A stretch of 64,000 nt of DNA from Nonomuraea maritima (GTDB lineage: Bacteria > Actinomycetota > Actinomycetes > Streptosporangiales > Streptosporangiaceae), in the NCBI RefSeq assembly GCF_900100395.1, contig NZ_FNFB01000006.1:62001-126000 (forward strand). Reading direction: 5' to 3'. Within the stretch, counting starts at the first letter, position 1. Each line of letters opens with the position of its first letter. Of the stretch, positions 51,577-60,335 are shown in pieces. The position numbers and the translations under genes were made by a program. Under the pieces are notes generated by a model. The model ran no database searches, had not been told where the DNA came from, and worked only from the letters and a program-made list of their open reading frames with translations.

Positions 51577-52245
51577 ATGAGGACCAGTGAAAAGCCTGCC
51601 GTCAACGCGGCGGCGGCGTTGTCCGGCCCTGCCTCGCGCAAGCTCCCCGTGCCGCCCAGAGAACGCAAGCCGGCCCTCGCCGCGCTGGCCGTCCTCCTCA
51701 TCCTCGGCGGCGCGCTGGCCACGACCCTGCTCGTCCTGCGCAGCGGCGACCGCGTCTCTGCCGTGCGCATCGCCCAGCAGGTCGGCGCCGGGCAGCGGTT
51801 CACCGCGCAGGACATCGAAGAGGTCCAGATCGCCGGCACCGGCGTCGACTTCGTCCGGTGGTCGCAGCGCGAGCAGTTGCTCCGCAGCTTCGCGGCCGTC
51901 ACGCTCGTTCCCGGCACCCTGCTGACGGTCGAGATGGTCAACGGGGCCAGCAGCGAACTCGGCCCAGGAAAAGCCACCGTCGGCCTTTCTCTCAAAGCCG
52001 GGCAAATGCCGGCCGACGTGCAGGAGGGCGACCGTGTCCAGGTCATTCTCGTACCGGCGCGGTCAAGTCAGGGACAAAGCCGCGTGCTCGCGGCGAACGC
52101 GCTCGTCCACACCGTCGGCGACCGCTCGAGAACGGCCAATTCCGGGCAGCTGACGATCGTCGTCGACGCCTCGGCCGCGCCGGAAATAGTGGCGTTCGCG
52201 TCCAGCGGCGAGATCGCCGTGGCCGAGGTCACGGAGGCGGGCTGA
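51577..52245 (+). CDS. cpaB: CpaB/RcpC-like Tad pilus assembly protein (SAF domain)
   Basis: A 222-residue membrane protein with a basic Pro-rich N-terminus, one membrane helix (~28-50, ALAALAVLLILGGALATTLLVL), and an SAF-type beta-clip domain (VRIAQQVGAGQRFTAQDIEEVQ to LVPGTLLTVEMV). An RcpC-like strand region follows (VGLSLKAGQMPADVQEGDRVQVI). In Gram-negative bacteria CpaB helps the secretin; here, without an outer membrane, it may organise the pilus exit through the wall. First gene of the Tad operon, 1 nt before the next gene. Confidence 0.82.
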   Translation: MRTSEKPAVNAAAALSGPASRKLPVPPRERKPALAALAVLLILGGALATTLLVLRSGDRVSAVRIAQQVGAGQRFTAQDIEEVQIAGTGVDFVRWSQREQLLRSFAAVTLVPGTLLTVEMVNGASSELGPGKATVGLSLKAGQMPADVQEGDRVQVILVPARSSQGQSRVLAANALVHTVGDRSRTANSGQLTIVVDASAAPEIVAFASSGEIAVAEVTEAG

Positions 52246-52246
52246 G

Positions 52247-52963
52247 GTGGGCCTCATCGTGCTGGCCGCCGACAAGGGCGCGCCGGGCGTCACCACGGCG
52301 GCGACCGCCCTCGCGGCGGTCTGGCCCAGGGCCGTGCTGCTCGCAGAATGCGACCCGGCGGGCGGCGACCTCGCCTACCGGCTGCCCGCCGCCGACGGCG
52401 GCGTGCTCAACCCCGGCAGGGGCCTGCTCACGCTGGGGGCCACCGCGCGGCGCGGCCTGGAGGCCGCCCAGATCCCCCAGCACACGCAGAAGATCATCGG
52501 CGGGCTCGACGTGCTGGTCGGGCTCACCCACGCCGAGCAGGCCGCCGGGCTCACCTGGCTGTGGGGCCCGCTCGGCCGGGCGCTGGCGGCCGTCCCGGAC
52601 GCCGACGTGATCGCCGACTGCGGCCGCCTCGGCGCCCACCCGCAGCTGGCCGACCTGATGGCCGAGGCCGAACAGGTCGTGCTCCTCACCCGCGCCTCCC
52701 TCGACCATGTCGCCCACCTGCGCGAACGGCTGCAGATCACCAAGGCCGACGCCGTCGTCGTGATCGCCGACCCGCGCGCCTACCGCTCGTCGGTCGACGA
52801 CGTGCGCAGGATCGTCGGCCCGGTCGTCGCGTCCGTCCACGGGCTCGCGTACGACACCAAGGGCGCCGAGATGCTGCGCGGCCAGTGGGGCGGCCGCCTC
52901 GACCGTTCCCTGCTCATCCGTACGGCCAGAGACCTGGCCGCGAGGCTGGTGAGCCACCGATGA
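52247..52963 (+). CDS. tadZ: TadZ/CpaE-like MinD/ParA-family protein with altered Walker A
   Basis: A 238-residue P-loop-fold protein, the probable polar localisation factor for the pilus machine. The deviant Walker A reads KGAPGVTT: the signature Lys is kept, but the phosphate-binding Lys is Val, so ATP hydrolysis is doubtful. LAECDPAGGDLAYRL and VIADCGRL mark the switch regions of the fold. The GTG at 52247 lies just after the cpaB stop, and its TGA overlaps the tadA ATG. Confidence 0.75.
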   Translation: MGLIVLAADKGAPGVTTAATALAAVWPRAVLLAECDPAGGDLAYRLPAADGGVLNPGRGLLTLGATARRGLEAAQIPQHTQKIIGGLDVLVGLTHAEQAAGLTWLWGPLGRALAAVPDADVIADCGRLGAHPQLADLMAEAEQVVLLTRASLDHVAHLRERLQITKADAVVVIADPRAYRSSVDDVRRIVGPVVASVHGLAYDTKGAEMLRGQWGGRLDRSLLIRTARDLAARLVSHR

Positions 52964-54255
52964 TCGACCACGCGCTCGTCAAGCGCTTCCGCCAGGAGGT
53001 CGGCGACCGCCTCGCCCACCAGCGCCGCCTCGACCAGGCGAGCGGCGTCCCCCCGATGACCGGCGAGGACGAGCGCCAGTTCGCCCGCGCGCTGATCTCC
53101 CAGGTGCTGGAGGAGCACGCCCGCAGCGAGATCGGCTCCGGCCGCACCCCGCCGAGCGCCGAGGAGGAGGAGGCTCTCGCGGCCGGCATCCACGCCGCCC
53201 TGTTCGGCGTCGGACGCCTCCAGCCGCTCCTCGACGACGCCCAGGTCGAGAACATCGACATCAACGGCTGCGACCGCGTCTTCGTCAGCTACGCCGACGG
53301 CCAGGAGCTCATGCACGACCCGGTCGCCGAGTCCGACGAGGAGCTGATCGAGCTCATCCAGATCCTCGCCGCGTACTCGGGGCTGTCGAGCCGGCCGTTC
53401 GACACCGCGAACCCGCAGCTCGACCTGCGCCTGCCCGACGGCTCGCGGCTGAGTGCCGTCATGGACGTCACCGTACGTCCGGCCGTGTCGATCCGCCGCG
53501 CGCGCCTCGGCAAGGTGTTCCTGTCGGACCTGGTCGGCAACGGCACGATCAGCACCGACGTCGCGAGGTTCCTCACGGCGGCCGTCGCCGCCCGCAAGAA
53601 CATCATGATCGCCGGGTCCACGAACGCGGGCAAGACCACCCTGCTGCGCGCGCTGGCCAACGTGATCCCGCCCGTCGAACGGCTCATCACCGTCGAACGC
53701 GCCCTCGAACTCGGCCTCGACCAGTACCCCGAGCTCCACCCCAACGTGGTCGCGTTCGAGCAGCGCCTGCCCAACTCCGAGGGCCAGGGCGAGATCTCCA
53801 TGGCCGAGCTGGTCAGGCGCTCGCTGCGGATGAACCCGAGCCGCGTCATCGTCGGCGAGGTGCTCGGCGACGAGATCGTCACCATGCTGAACGCGATGAC
53901 CCAGGGCAACGACGGGTCGCTGTCGACCATCCACGCCAACTCCAGCATGGAGGTCTTCAACCGCATCTCGACGTACGCACTCCAGGCGAGCGAACGCCTG
54001 CCGATCGACGCCACCCACATGCTCATCGCGGGCGCCATCGACTTCGTGGTCTTCGTCGAGAAGCGCAACGACTACCACCTCGGCGGCAAACTCCGCCGGT
54101 ACGTCTCCAGCATCCGCGAGGTCAACGGCTGCGACGGCCGCGTGCTGTCGAGCGAGGTGTTCGCGCCAGGCCCCGACGGCGCCGCCGTCCCGCACGCCCC
54201 GCTGTCGTGCCTGGAAGAGCTGGCCGCCCACGGCTACCTGCCTGGAGGGTGGTAG
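52960..54255 (+). CDS. tadA: Tad pilus secretion ATPase TadA/CpaF
   Basis: A 431-residue hexameric type II/IV secretion ATPase that powers Flp pilus assembly. Order: an N-terminal helical domain, QVENIDINGCDRVFV, Walker A GSTNAGKTTLL near residue 225, the Asp box, Walker B SRVIVGEVLGDE, and the His box GSLSTIHANS. The arginine-rich strand RPAVSIRRAR is also present. The length is typical. It is coupled to tadZ (ATGA), and tadB begins 3 nt later. Confidence 0.92.
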   Translation: MIDHALVKRFRQEVGDRLAHQRRLDQASGVPPMTGEDERQFARALISQVLEEHARSEIGSGRTPPSAEEEEALAAGIHAALFGVGRLQPLLDDAQVENIDINGCDRVFVSYADGQELMHDPVAESDEELIELIQILAAYSGLSSRPFDTANPQLDLRLPDGSRLSAVMDVTVRPAVSIRRARLGKVFLSDLVGNGTISTDVARFLTAAVAARKNIMIAGSTNAGKTTLLRALANVIPPVERLITVERALELGLDQYPELHPNVVAFEQRLPNSEGQGEISMAELVRRSLRMNPSRVIVGEVLGDEIVTMLNAMTQGNDGSLSTIHANSSMEVFNRISTYALQASERLPIDATHMLIAGAIDFVVFVEKRNDYHLGGKLRRYVSSIREVNGCDGRVLSSEVFAPGPDGAAVPHAPLSCLEELAAHGYLPGGW

Positions 54256-54258
54256 CGC

Positions 54259-55110
54259 ATGCCGATCACGTTCGACCCTCTCGCGCTGCTCGCCGGCGCC
54301 GTCGCGGGCGGCGGCCTGTTCCTGCTCGGGCTCTCCCTGTACGGGCTGCGCCCCCGCCCGCCCCGGCCGAGGCGGCACCTGGTCAAGATGCTGACCACCC
54401 GCGTCGCCGTGGCCGCGGTGGCCGCCACCCTCGTGCTGGTCGTCACCGGCTGGCCGGTCATGGCGGCGGGCACGGTGCTGCTCGTCTTCGCCTGGCGCGG
54501 ACTCGCGGGCGGCGCCGCGGAGGAGCGCGTCGCCATGCAACGCCTCGAAGGGCTGGCCGCCTGGACCGAGTCGCTGCGCGACACCATCGCCGGCGCGGCC
54601 GGCCTCGAACAGGCCATCCCGTCGTCCATCAGGGCCGCCGCGCCTTCGCTCCGGCCCCACCTGCGCGCGCTCACCGACCGCCTGCACACCCGGATGGCGC
54701 TGCCCGACGCGCTCGCGCACTTCGCCGACGAGCTCGACGACCCCTCGGCCGACCTCGTGGTCGCCGCGCTCATCCTCAACTCCCGGCTGCGCGGTCCCGG
54801 CCTGCGCGACGTGCTCGGCGCGCTCGCCGTCTCCGCCCGCGAGGAGCTCGACATGCGCCGCCGCGTCGAGGCCGAGCGGCGCGCGACCCGGCGCAGCGTG
54901 CAGATCGTGGTGATCACCGCGCTCGCCTTCGCCGGGCTGCTCGTGGTCTTCAACCCGTCCTACGTCGCCGAGTACGAGGGCTTCCTCGGCCAGGCGGTGC
55001 TCGTCGTCGTCGCCGGCCTGTTCGGCGCCGGGTTCGCCTGGATGCGCCGCCTGGCCAGGTTCGACAAGCCCACGCGGCTGCTCACGGAAGGAGGCGGCGG
55101 CCATGGTTGA
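54259..55110 (+). CDS. tadB: Tad pilus assembly membrane protein TadB
   Basis: A 283-residue inner-membrane platform protein. Two N-terminal membrane helices lie at ~8-28 and ~50-72. A T2SSF-type cytoplasmic helical domain follows (LAAWTESLRDTIAGAAGLEQAI, RLRGPGLRDVLGALAVSAREELD), then two C-terminal membrane helices (~205-225 and ~240-260). With TadC it forms the platform moved by TadA. It overlaps tadC by 8 nt. Confidence 0.85.
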   Translation: MPITFDPLALLAGAVAGGGLFLLGLSLYGLRPRPPRPRRHLVKMLTTRVAVAAVAATLVLVVTGWPVMAAGTVLLVFAWRGLAGGAAEERVAMQRLEGLAAWTESLRDTIAGAAGLEQAIPSSIRAAAPSLRPHLRALTDRLHTRMALPDALAHFADELDDPSADLVVAALILNSRLRGPGLRDVLGALAVSAREELDMRRRVEAERRATRRSVQIVVITALAFAGLLVVFNPSYVAEYEGFLGQAVLVVVAGLFGAGFAWMRRLARFDKPTRLLTEGGGGHG

Positions 55111-56023
55111 GGGCGCGCTGGCCGGAGCCGTGCTCGGGCTCGGGCTGTTCGTCCTGCTGCGGGCGCTGTTCCCGGCCCGTCCTGGGCTGGTGGCGCGGCT
55201 GCTCGCGCTCGACGCCGTGCGCGAGGGCGCCGACGCCCCCCGCATCCAGCTCCTGCTGCCCGAGGAGGAGGTCAGCGCGTTCCGCCGCAACCTCGGCGCC
55301 CGCCTGGCCCGCCTGTACGGCGCCCGCGGCTGGGAGGTGCGGTCGGCCAAGGCCGACCTGGCCCTGCTCGGGCGCTCGTTCGAGGCGTTCCTGGCCACCA
55401 AGGTGCTGCTCGCGGCGAGCGGGCTGCTCGCGTTCCCGCTGCTGCTCGGCTGGCTCGTGCTCATGGAGTGGGGCACGTCACTGGCCGTGCCGTTCTGGGC
55501 CGCGCTGCTCGTGGCGGCGGTCTTCTTCTTCCTGCCGGACCTTCAGGTCAGGAAGGACGCCGCGGCCAAGCGGCGCGACTTCCGCCACGTCGTCGGGGCC
55601 TTTCTCGACCTGGTGTCGATGAACCTGGCCGGGGGCCGCGGCGTGCCCGAGTCGCTCATGATGGCCGTCTCGGTCAGCGGCGAACAGCCCAACTGGGCGA
55701 TGGGCCGCATCCGCGACGCCCTGAGCGGCGCCCGGATCGTCGGCATCACCCCGTGGCAGGCGCTCGGCCAGCTCGGCGAGGAGATCAACGTCGACGAGCT
55801 GCGCGACCTGTCGGCGGCGCTCGGCCTCGTGGCCGACGACGGCGCCAAGGTGCGCGCGTCACTGACCGCCCGTGCCGCCACGCTGCGCCGGCGCGAACTG
55901 GCCGAGATCGAGGGCCGGGCGGGCGAGCGTTCGCAGTCGATGCTCGTGGCGCAGCTCCTGCTCTGCGCAGGTTTCGTCATTTTCCTGAGTTTCCCGGCCG
56001 CTATGAAGATGTTGGGGGTCTGA
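55103..56023 (+). CDS. tadC: Tad pilus assembly membrane protein TadC
   Basis: A 306-residue T2SSF-family partner of TadB. Its first membrane helix starts close to the N-terminus. A pair of helices lies at ~95-145 (FLATKVLLAASGLLAFPLLL), then the conserved cytoplasmic domain FLDLVSMNLAGGRGVPESLMMAVS and LGEEINVDELRDLSAALGL, and a C-terminal helix (QSMLVAQLLLCAGFVIFLSF). The stop overlaps the ATG of the pilin-like gene by one base. Confidence 0.85.
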   Translation: MVEGALAGAVLGLGLFVLLRALFPARPGLVARLLALDAVREGADAPRIQLLLPEEEVSAFRRNLGARLARLYGARGWEVRSAKADLALLGRSFEAFLATKVLLAASGLLAFPLLLGWLVLMEWGTSLAVPFWAALLVAAVFFFLPDLQVRKDAAAKRRDFRHVVGAFLDLVSMNLAGGRGVPESLMMAVSVSGEQPNWAMGRIRDALSGARIVGITPWQALGQLGEEINVDELRDLSAALGLVADDGAKVRASLTARAATLRRRELAEIEGRAGERSQSMLVAQLLLCAGFVIFLSFPAAMKMLGV

Positions 56024-56256
56024 TGAACCATCCCTGGATCGTTTACCTCACCGCGTACCTCGGAGAGCGCGTACGCCGGGCCCGTGAGGCGCCGACCCGC
56101 GGCGCCTCGGCCGTCGAGTGGGTGATCATCACCGCGATCATCGCGGGGGTCGCGCTCGGCCTCGCCACGCTGATCAAGACGCTCGTCGAGCAGCAGCAGG
56201 CCGAGATCCAGCAGTCCTTCGGGGGCGGCGGCGGTGGTGGTGGTGAAAGTCCGTGA
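56023..56256 (+). CDS. Flp-type pilin-like protein
   Basis: A 77-residue prepilin candidate. The class III-type cleavage site is G27 followed by ASAVE (Glu at +5), then the hydrophobic helix WVIITAIIAGVALGLATLI. The mature protein would be ~50 residues, the usual Flp size, ending in a poly-Gly tail (eight Gly). The long basic 27-residue leader resembles actinobacterial Flp leaders. It is the probable main pilus subunit. The following TadE-like gene starts inside its 3' end. Confidence 0.78.
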   Translation: MNHPWIVYLTAYLGERVRRAREAPTRGASAVEWVIITAIIAGVALGLATLIKTLVEQQQAEIQQSFGGGGGGGGESP

Positions 56257-56674
56257 GAGGCACGGCGAGCGCGGGGTGACGGCGGTCGAGCTGGCGCTGC
56301 TCATGCCGGTGATCCTCGCCGCCGCGCTGCTCATCGTCCAGGTCGCCCTGTGGTTCCACGGCCGGCAGGTCGCGGAGGCGGCGGCCAGGGAGGGCGCGCG
56401 GGTGGCCAGGGCGGCGCCGTTCGACACCGACGCCTGGCAGGCCGCCGCGACCGGCAAGGCCACCGACATCGTCCAGGCGATCGGACCCCGGCTGCTGCGC
56501 GAGGCCACGGCCACGACGTCCGAGAAGGAACCCGACGAGCGTTTCGTCACGGTCACCGGCAGCGCCGTCCAGGTGATTCCGCTGCTGCCCGACCTCACCT
56601 TCACCGTCACCGCGACCGCGGGCGGGCCCGTCGAGTGCTTCCGTCCCGACAACGGCGGCGGTGACTGCGAGTGA
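56234..56674 (+). CDS. TadE-like pseudopilin
   Basis: A 146-residue minor pilin with the prepilin motif G14|VTAVE (Glu +5), then ELALLMPVILAAALLIVQVALWF and an extracytoplasmic domain with AAREGARVARAA, typical of TadE. The start is ambiguous: four consecutive in-frame GTG codons lie at 56234-56243. The reading frame overlaps the Flp-like gene end by about 20 nt. It is processed and incorporated with the two following pseudopilins. Confidence 0.78.
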   Translation: MVVVKVRERHGERGVTAVELALLMPVILAAALLIVQVALWFHGRQVAEAAAREGARVARAAPFDTDAWQAAATGKATDIVQAIGPRLLREATATTSEKEPDERFVTVTGSAVQVIPLLPDLTFTVTATAGGPVECFRPDNGGGDCE

Positions 56675-57084
56675 GCGCCCGCCGGGACGCCGAGCGCGGC
56701 TCCATGGCGGTGGAGACGGTCATGCTGGCCCCGCTGATCCTGCTGTTCCTCCTGTTCCTGGCCGGTGCCGGAGTGCTGGTGGAGTCGCAGGGCCGGGTCG
56801 CCGGCGCGGCGCGCGACGCCGCCAGGGCCGCGTCGGTGCGGCGTACGTTCGCCGAGGCCGAGGCGGCCGCCGAGGCGATCACCACCGGCGTGCTGCGCGA
56901 CCGCTGCCGCTCGGCCGAGGTCTCCCTCGACGGCTCCGAGTTCCAAGGGGGCGGCCAGGTACGGGCCGAGGTGACCTGCGAGCTGGACCTGTCGTTCCTC
57001 GGCTTCGACGCCACGAAGCAGCTGACGGGCACCGCCGTGGTGCCGCTCGAACGGTTCAGAAGAGTCGAGGAGGACGGCGGGTGA
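56671..57084 (+). CDS. TadE/TadF-like pseudopilin
   Basis: A 137-residue minor pilin with cleavage site G10|SMAVE (Glu +5), hydrophobic helix TVMLAPLILLFLLFLAGAGVLV and a globular end with two Cys (RDRCRSA, TCELDL) that can form a disulfide. Its GTG overlaps the previous stop by 4 nt and its stop overlaps the next GTG by 4 nt. A TadF-type role is inferred from position. Confidence 0.75.
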   Translation: MSARRDAERGSMAVETVMLAPLILLFLLFLAGAGVLVESQGRVAGAARDAARAASVRRTFAEAEAAAEAITTGVLRDRCRSAEVSLDGSEFQGGGQVRAEVTCELDLSFLGFDATKQLTGTAVVPLERFRRVEEDGG

Positions 57085-57494
57085 GAAAGGACGAACGCGG
57101 GTCCATGTCGGTGTTCGTCGTCCTGTTCTCCGTGGTGGTGTTCCTGCTGGCGGGCCTGCTCGTGGACGGCGGCGCGGCGATCAACGCGCGGCTGCGCGCG
57201 GCGGACGTCGCCGAGCAGGCGGCCCGCGCCGGCGCGGACGAGATCGACCAGGACCACCTCCGCGAGACGGGGGAGATGCGGCTGCTCGGCGAGCAGCAGG
57301 TGTGCGCCAGGGCCGACGAGATCGTCAGCGCCCAGGGCGACGGCGTGAACCGCGGCGAGTGCTCGGTCGGCGACGGCCAGGCGCAGGTGACGGTCACCGT
57401 GACCGTGCGGTGGGAGGCGTTCTTCCTCGGCGCGCTCGGTTTCCCCGGCTCCGAGATGACCGGCGAGGCCGTGGCCGCCCCCGAGGCGCGATAG
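57081..57494 (+). CDS. TadG-like pseudopilin/membrane protein
   Basis: A 137-residue protein with the motif G7|SMSV followed by Phe at +5 instead of Glu, then the helix FVVLFSVVVFLLAGLLVDGG and a TadG-like extracytoplasmic region (AINARLRAADVAEQAARAGADEID). The missing Glu may change or block prepilin-peptidase processing. Two Cys are present in the C-terminal half. Last of the three pseudopilins, followed by an 81-bp gap. Confidence 0.72.
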   Translation: MRKDERGSMSVFVVLFSVVVFLLAGLLVDGGAAINARLRAADVAEQAARAGADEIDQDHLRETGEMRLLGEQQVCARADEIVSAQGDGVNRGECSVGDGQAQVTVTVTVRWEAFFLGALGFPGSEMTGEAVAAPEAR

Positions 57495-57575
57495 CCCCCG
57501 AGCCAGACCGAATCCCGCCGGTCGATGGAAGCGGGACCTGAGAGACACCACGCTTGAGCGGAGAAAGGAGAGGCG

Positions 57576-60335
57576 ATGCCGACGCGAGAGCCCGCGCGTC
57601 CCCACCGGCGCAGCGTTGCCGCGCGCCCGTCCGGGCGCGGCGCGCGCCCGTCCCGGCGCGGCGATCCCGCACGCGTCCCGGCCCGGCGCCGCGCCGCCGA
57701 CGTGCTCGCCGGGCTCGGCGCGCTGGTGGTGCTGATCGCGCTCGTGGGAGGGGTGCCGTACGCGCTGCTCAGGTTCGTCGGCCCGCCCGTCGGCCCGGCG
57801 CTGACCGACCTCGACGTGCTGACCGGCAGCGTCGGCCCGAGCACGATCATCGCCGTCCTGGTGCTGCTCGTCTGGCTGGCCTGGTTCCAGCTGTTCCTGT
57901 GCGTCGTCGTCGAGGTGTACGCCGGTGTCCGCCGGGTCGGCATGCCCGCCCGCGTCCCGCTCTCCGGCGGCATGCAGCTCGTCGCCAACAAGCTGGTCTC
58001 GGCCGTGCTGCTGCTGTTCACGGCGGGGGCGATGGTGGTGCCGATCGCCAAGCTGACGCCCGTGCCGGTCACCCCGCAGGTGGCGCCGGTCGCGTACTCC
58101 GCGCCGCTGGTCGAGCAGGCCCAGGAGATCCAGAAGACCAAGAAGGTGTACGTCGTTCAGCCCCCGCACGGCCGCCACCACGAGAGCCTGTGGGAGATCG
58201 CCGAGAAGTGCCTCGGCGACGGACGCCGCTACCACGAGATCTACAAGCTCAACCAGGCCAAGGAGCAACCCGACGGCAGCCGGCTGCGGATGGCCGACCT
58301 GATCAGACCCGGCTGGGTGCTCGACATGCCGGACGACGCCAAGAACGCCCACGTCGTCCCCGCGGGCCAGCCACGCGCGGAGACCCTGCGCGAACACCCT
58401 GGCCGGGTGGACGTCGCCCCTGGCAGCGTCCAGGAACAGGTGAGCGACCAGGCCGAACGGCAGGCCGAGAAGCGGGAGGCCCGCCACCGCCTGCCGGAAC
58501 AGCGCGCGGGCCAGGGCGGACGCGAGCAGGCGACGGAAGTCCGCGAGGCCCAGGGCGCCGACCTGACCGACTACCTGGCGGGCGCGTCGCTGGCCGCCGC
58601 CGGGCTGCTCCTCGTGCTGGCCAGACGCCGCCGCGAGCAGCTGTGGCGACGGGTGTTCGGCCGCCGGATCGTCCGTCCCCGCGACGACGCCGCACAGGCG
58701 GAGGTCGCGCTCCGGCTGGGCGGCGACGCGCCTGGCGCGCGCGTCCTCGACATCGGGCTGCGGCACCTCGGCGCCGAGCTGGCCGCCCAGCACCGCACCC
58801 CGCCCACCGTGTACGGCGCCCACCTGTCGGCCCGCACGCTCGACCTGTGGATCCACCCCCCGGACGACGCCCCGCCCGTCCCCTGGACGGCCACCGACGG
58901 CGGCCAGATCTGGCGGCTGCCGGCCCACGAGGGACGCCTCCTGCCGGACCGCCGCACCTCGGGCGCCCCGTACCCCGGACTCGTCTCCATCGGCACCGAC
59001 GCCGGCGGGCGCGTCCTCATCGACCTGGAGGCCGCGCAGGGCCTGATCAACGTACGCGGCCCGCAGACGACCGCGGCGCTCGCCGCCCTCGCCGTCGAGC
59101 TGGCCACGAACCTGTGGTCCGACAGCATGCGCGTCACGCTCGTCGGCTTCGGTGCCGAGCTGACCGCCATCGCGCCCGACCGGATCAGGGCCGTCGGCAG
59201 CCTCGCCGAGGTGCTGGGCGAGCTGGAGGCCGACGCGGCGCCGCGCGAGCAGGTGCTGACCGGGCGCGTCACGGGCAGCCCGCGCCGCGCCCACTACCTG
59301 CTGTCGGCGGTCGCGCCCACGCACGAGGAGGCCCGCCGCCTCGCGCTGCTGGCCCGCCGCGACACCGCGGGCTACGTCGTGGCAGGCGACGTCCCGCACG
59401 CCACCTGGACGCTGGAGATCGGCGACGACGGCACCGCCCGCATCGCCGAGCTGGGCTTCGAGGTACGCGCCCAGCTGCTTCCGCGCCGCCACTACCGGGC
59501 CCTGGTCGACCTGTTCCGCACGGCCGGCCGGCTCGACGGCGAGCCCGTCTCCGACCCCGAGCCGCTGGAGGGCGTCGACCCGCCCGCCGTCGAGATCAGG
59601 ATCCTCGGCCCGGCCGAGGTCGCCGGTCTGCCCCCGATGGAGGAGGGCCGGATGGAGCTCGCCACCGAGATGCTGGTCTACCTGGCCACCCACCGGGGCG
59701 GCGTGCACCCGGTGGTGCTCGGCGGGGTGCTCTGGCCACGCGGCGTCGAGGACGCGGTCAGGGACACCACCATCGCCAGGGTCGCCGAATGGCTCGGGGC
59801 CCGGCGCCTGCTCACCGACGCGGCGGGCAGGCTCCGGCTGAGCCCGGAGGTGCGTACCGACTGGGCGCTCTTCCGCGAGCTCGTACGCCGCTCGCACCAC
59901 GACCCGGCGGGCCGCGCCGCCCTGCTGGAGAGAGCTCTCGGCCTGGTCAGGGGCCCGCTGCTGGCAGGTCGCCGGCCCGGCGGGTACGCCTGGCTGGCGG
60001 CCGACGACCTGGAGTACGACGTGTCGGCGGGCGTCGCCGACGCGGCCCAGGAACTGTGCGAGATCCGGCTCGCGAACGGACAACCGGACGCCGCGGTGGC
60101 CGCCGTACGCCAGGCGCTGCTGCTCGCCCCGGACGACGAGGCCCTCTGGCGTGACCTGCTGCGCGCCACCCACGCCACCGACGACACCGTACGCCTGCGT
60201 GCCGTCGTGGAGGGGCTCGACCGCCGGGCGTCCTCGCACCCGTACGGGGGTGGGATGGCGCCCGAGACGGAGGCACTGATCCAGGAGTTGCTGCCCACGT
60301 GGCGCATCCACGTAGTGAGGGAGTCGTCAGCATGA
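57576..60335 (+). CDS. Membrane protein with LysM and C-terminal winged-helix/BTAD (SARP-like) domains
   Basis: A 919-residue protein. An Arg-rich N-terminus leads into membrane helices at ~43-64, 91-113 and 139-158. A LysM domain at ~192-252 (YVVQPPHGRHHESLWEIAEKC, IRPGWVLDMP) suggests peptidoglycan contact. A further helix lies at ~334-350, then a large domain. From ~668 there is a winged-helix (EIRILGPAEV, DTTIARVAEWLG) plus BTAD helical repeats (DPAGRAALLERALGLVRGPLL to DEALWRDLLRATHA). It is a possible membrane-tethered regulator linking wall sensing to transcription. The ATG follows AAAGGAGAGG. Confidence 0.8.
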   Translation: MPTREPARPHRRSVAARPSGRGARPSRRGDPARVPARRRAADVLAGLGALVVLIALVGGVPYALLRFVGPPVGPALTDLDVLTGSVGPSTIIAVLVLLVWLAWFQLFLCVVVEVYAGVRRVGMPARVPLSGGMQLVANKLVSAVLLLFTAGAMVVPIAKLTPVPVTPQVAPVAYSAPLVEQAQEIQKTKKVYVVQPPHGRHHESLWEIAEKCLGDGRRYHEIYKLNQAKEQPDGSRLRMADLIRPGWVLDMPDDAKNAHVVPAGQPRAETLREHPGRVDVAPGSVQEQVSDQAERQAEKREARHRLPEQRAGQGGREQATEVREAQGADLTDYLAGASLAAAGLLLVLARRRREQLWRRVFGRRIVRPRDDAAQAEVALRLGGDAPGARVLDIGLRHLGAELAAQHRTPPTVYGAHLSARTLDLWIHPPDDAPPVPWTATDGGQIWRLPAHEGRLLPDRRTSGAPYPGLVSIGTDAGGRVLIDLEAAQGLINVRGPQTTAALAALAVELATNLWSDSMRVTLVGFGAELTAIAPDRIRAVGSLAEVLGELEADAAPREQVLTGRVTGSPRRAHYLLSAVAPTHEEARRLALLARRDTAGYVVAGDVPHATWTLEIGDDGTARIAELGFEVRAQLLPRRHYRALVDLFRTAGRLDGEPVSDPEPLEGVDPPAVEIRILGPAEVAGLPPMEEGRMELATEMLVYLATHRGGVHPVVLGGVLWPRGVEDAVRDTTIARVAEWLGARRLLTDAAGRLRLSPEVRTDWALFRELVRRSHHDPAGRAALLERALGLVRGPLLAGRRPGGYAWLAADDLEYDVSAGVADAAQELCEIRLANGQPDAAVAAVRQALLLAPDDEALWRDLLRATHATDDTVRLRAVVEGLDRRASSHPYGGGMAPETEALIQELLPTWRIHVVRESSA

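Noticed and set aside
56607..60311. 1234-codon open frame opposite the LysM-BTAD gene
   Set aside because: Antisense shadow of low-complexity composition; the plus strand has LysM, membrane helices and a strong ribosome site.
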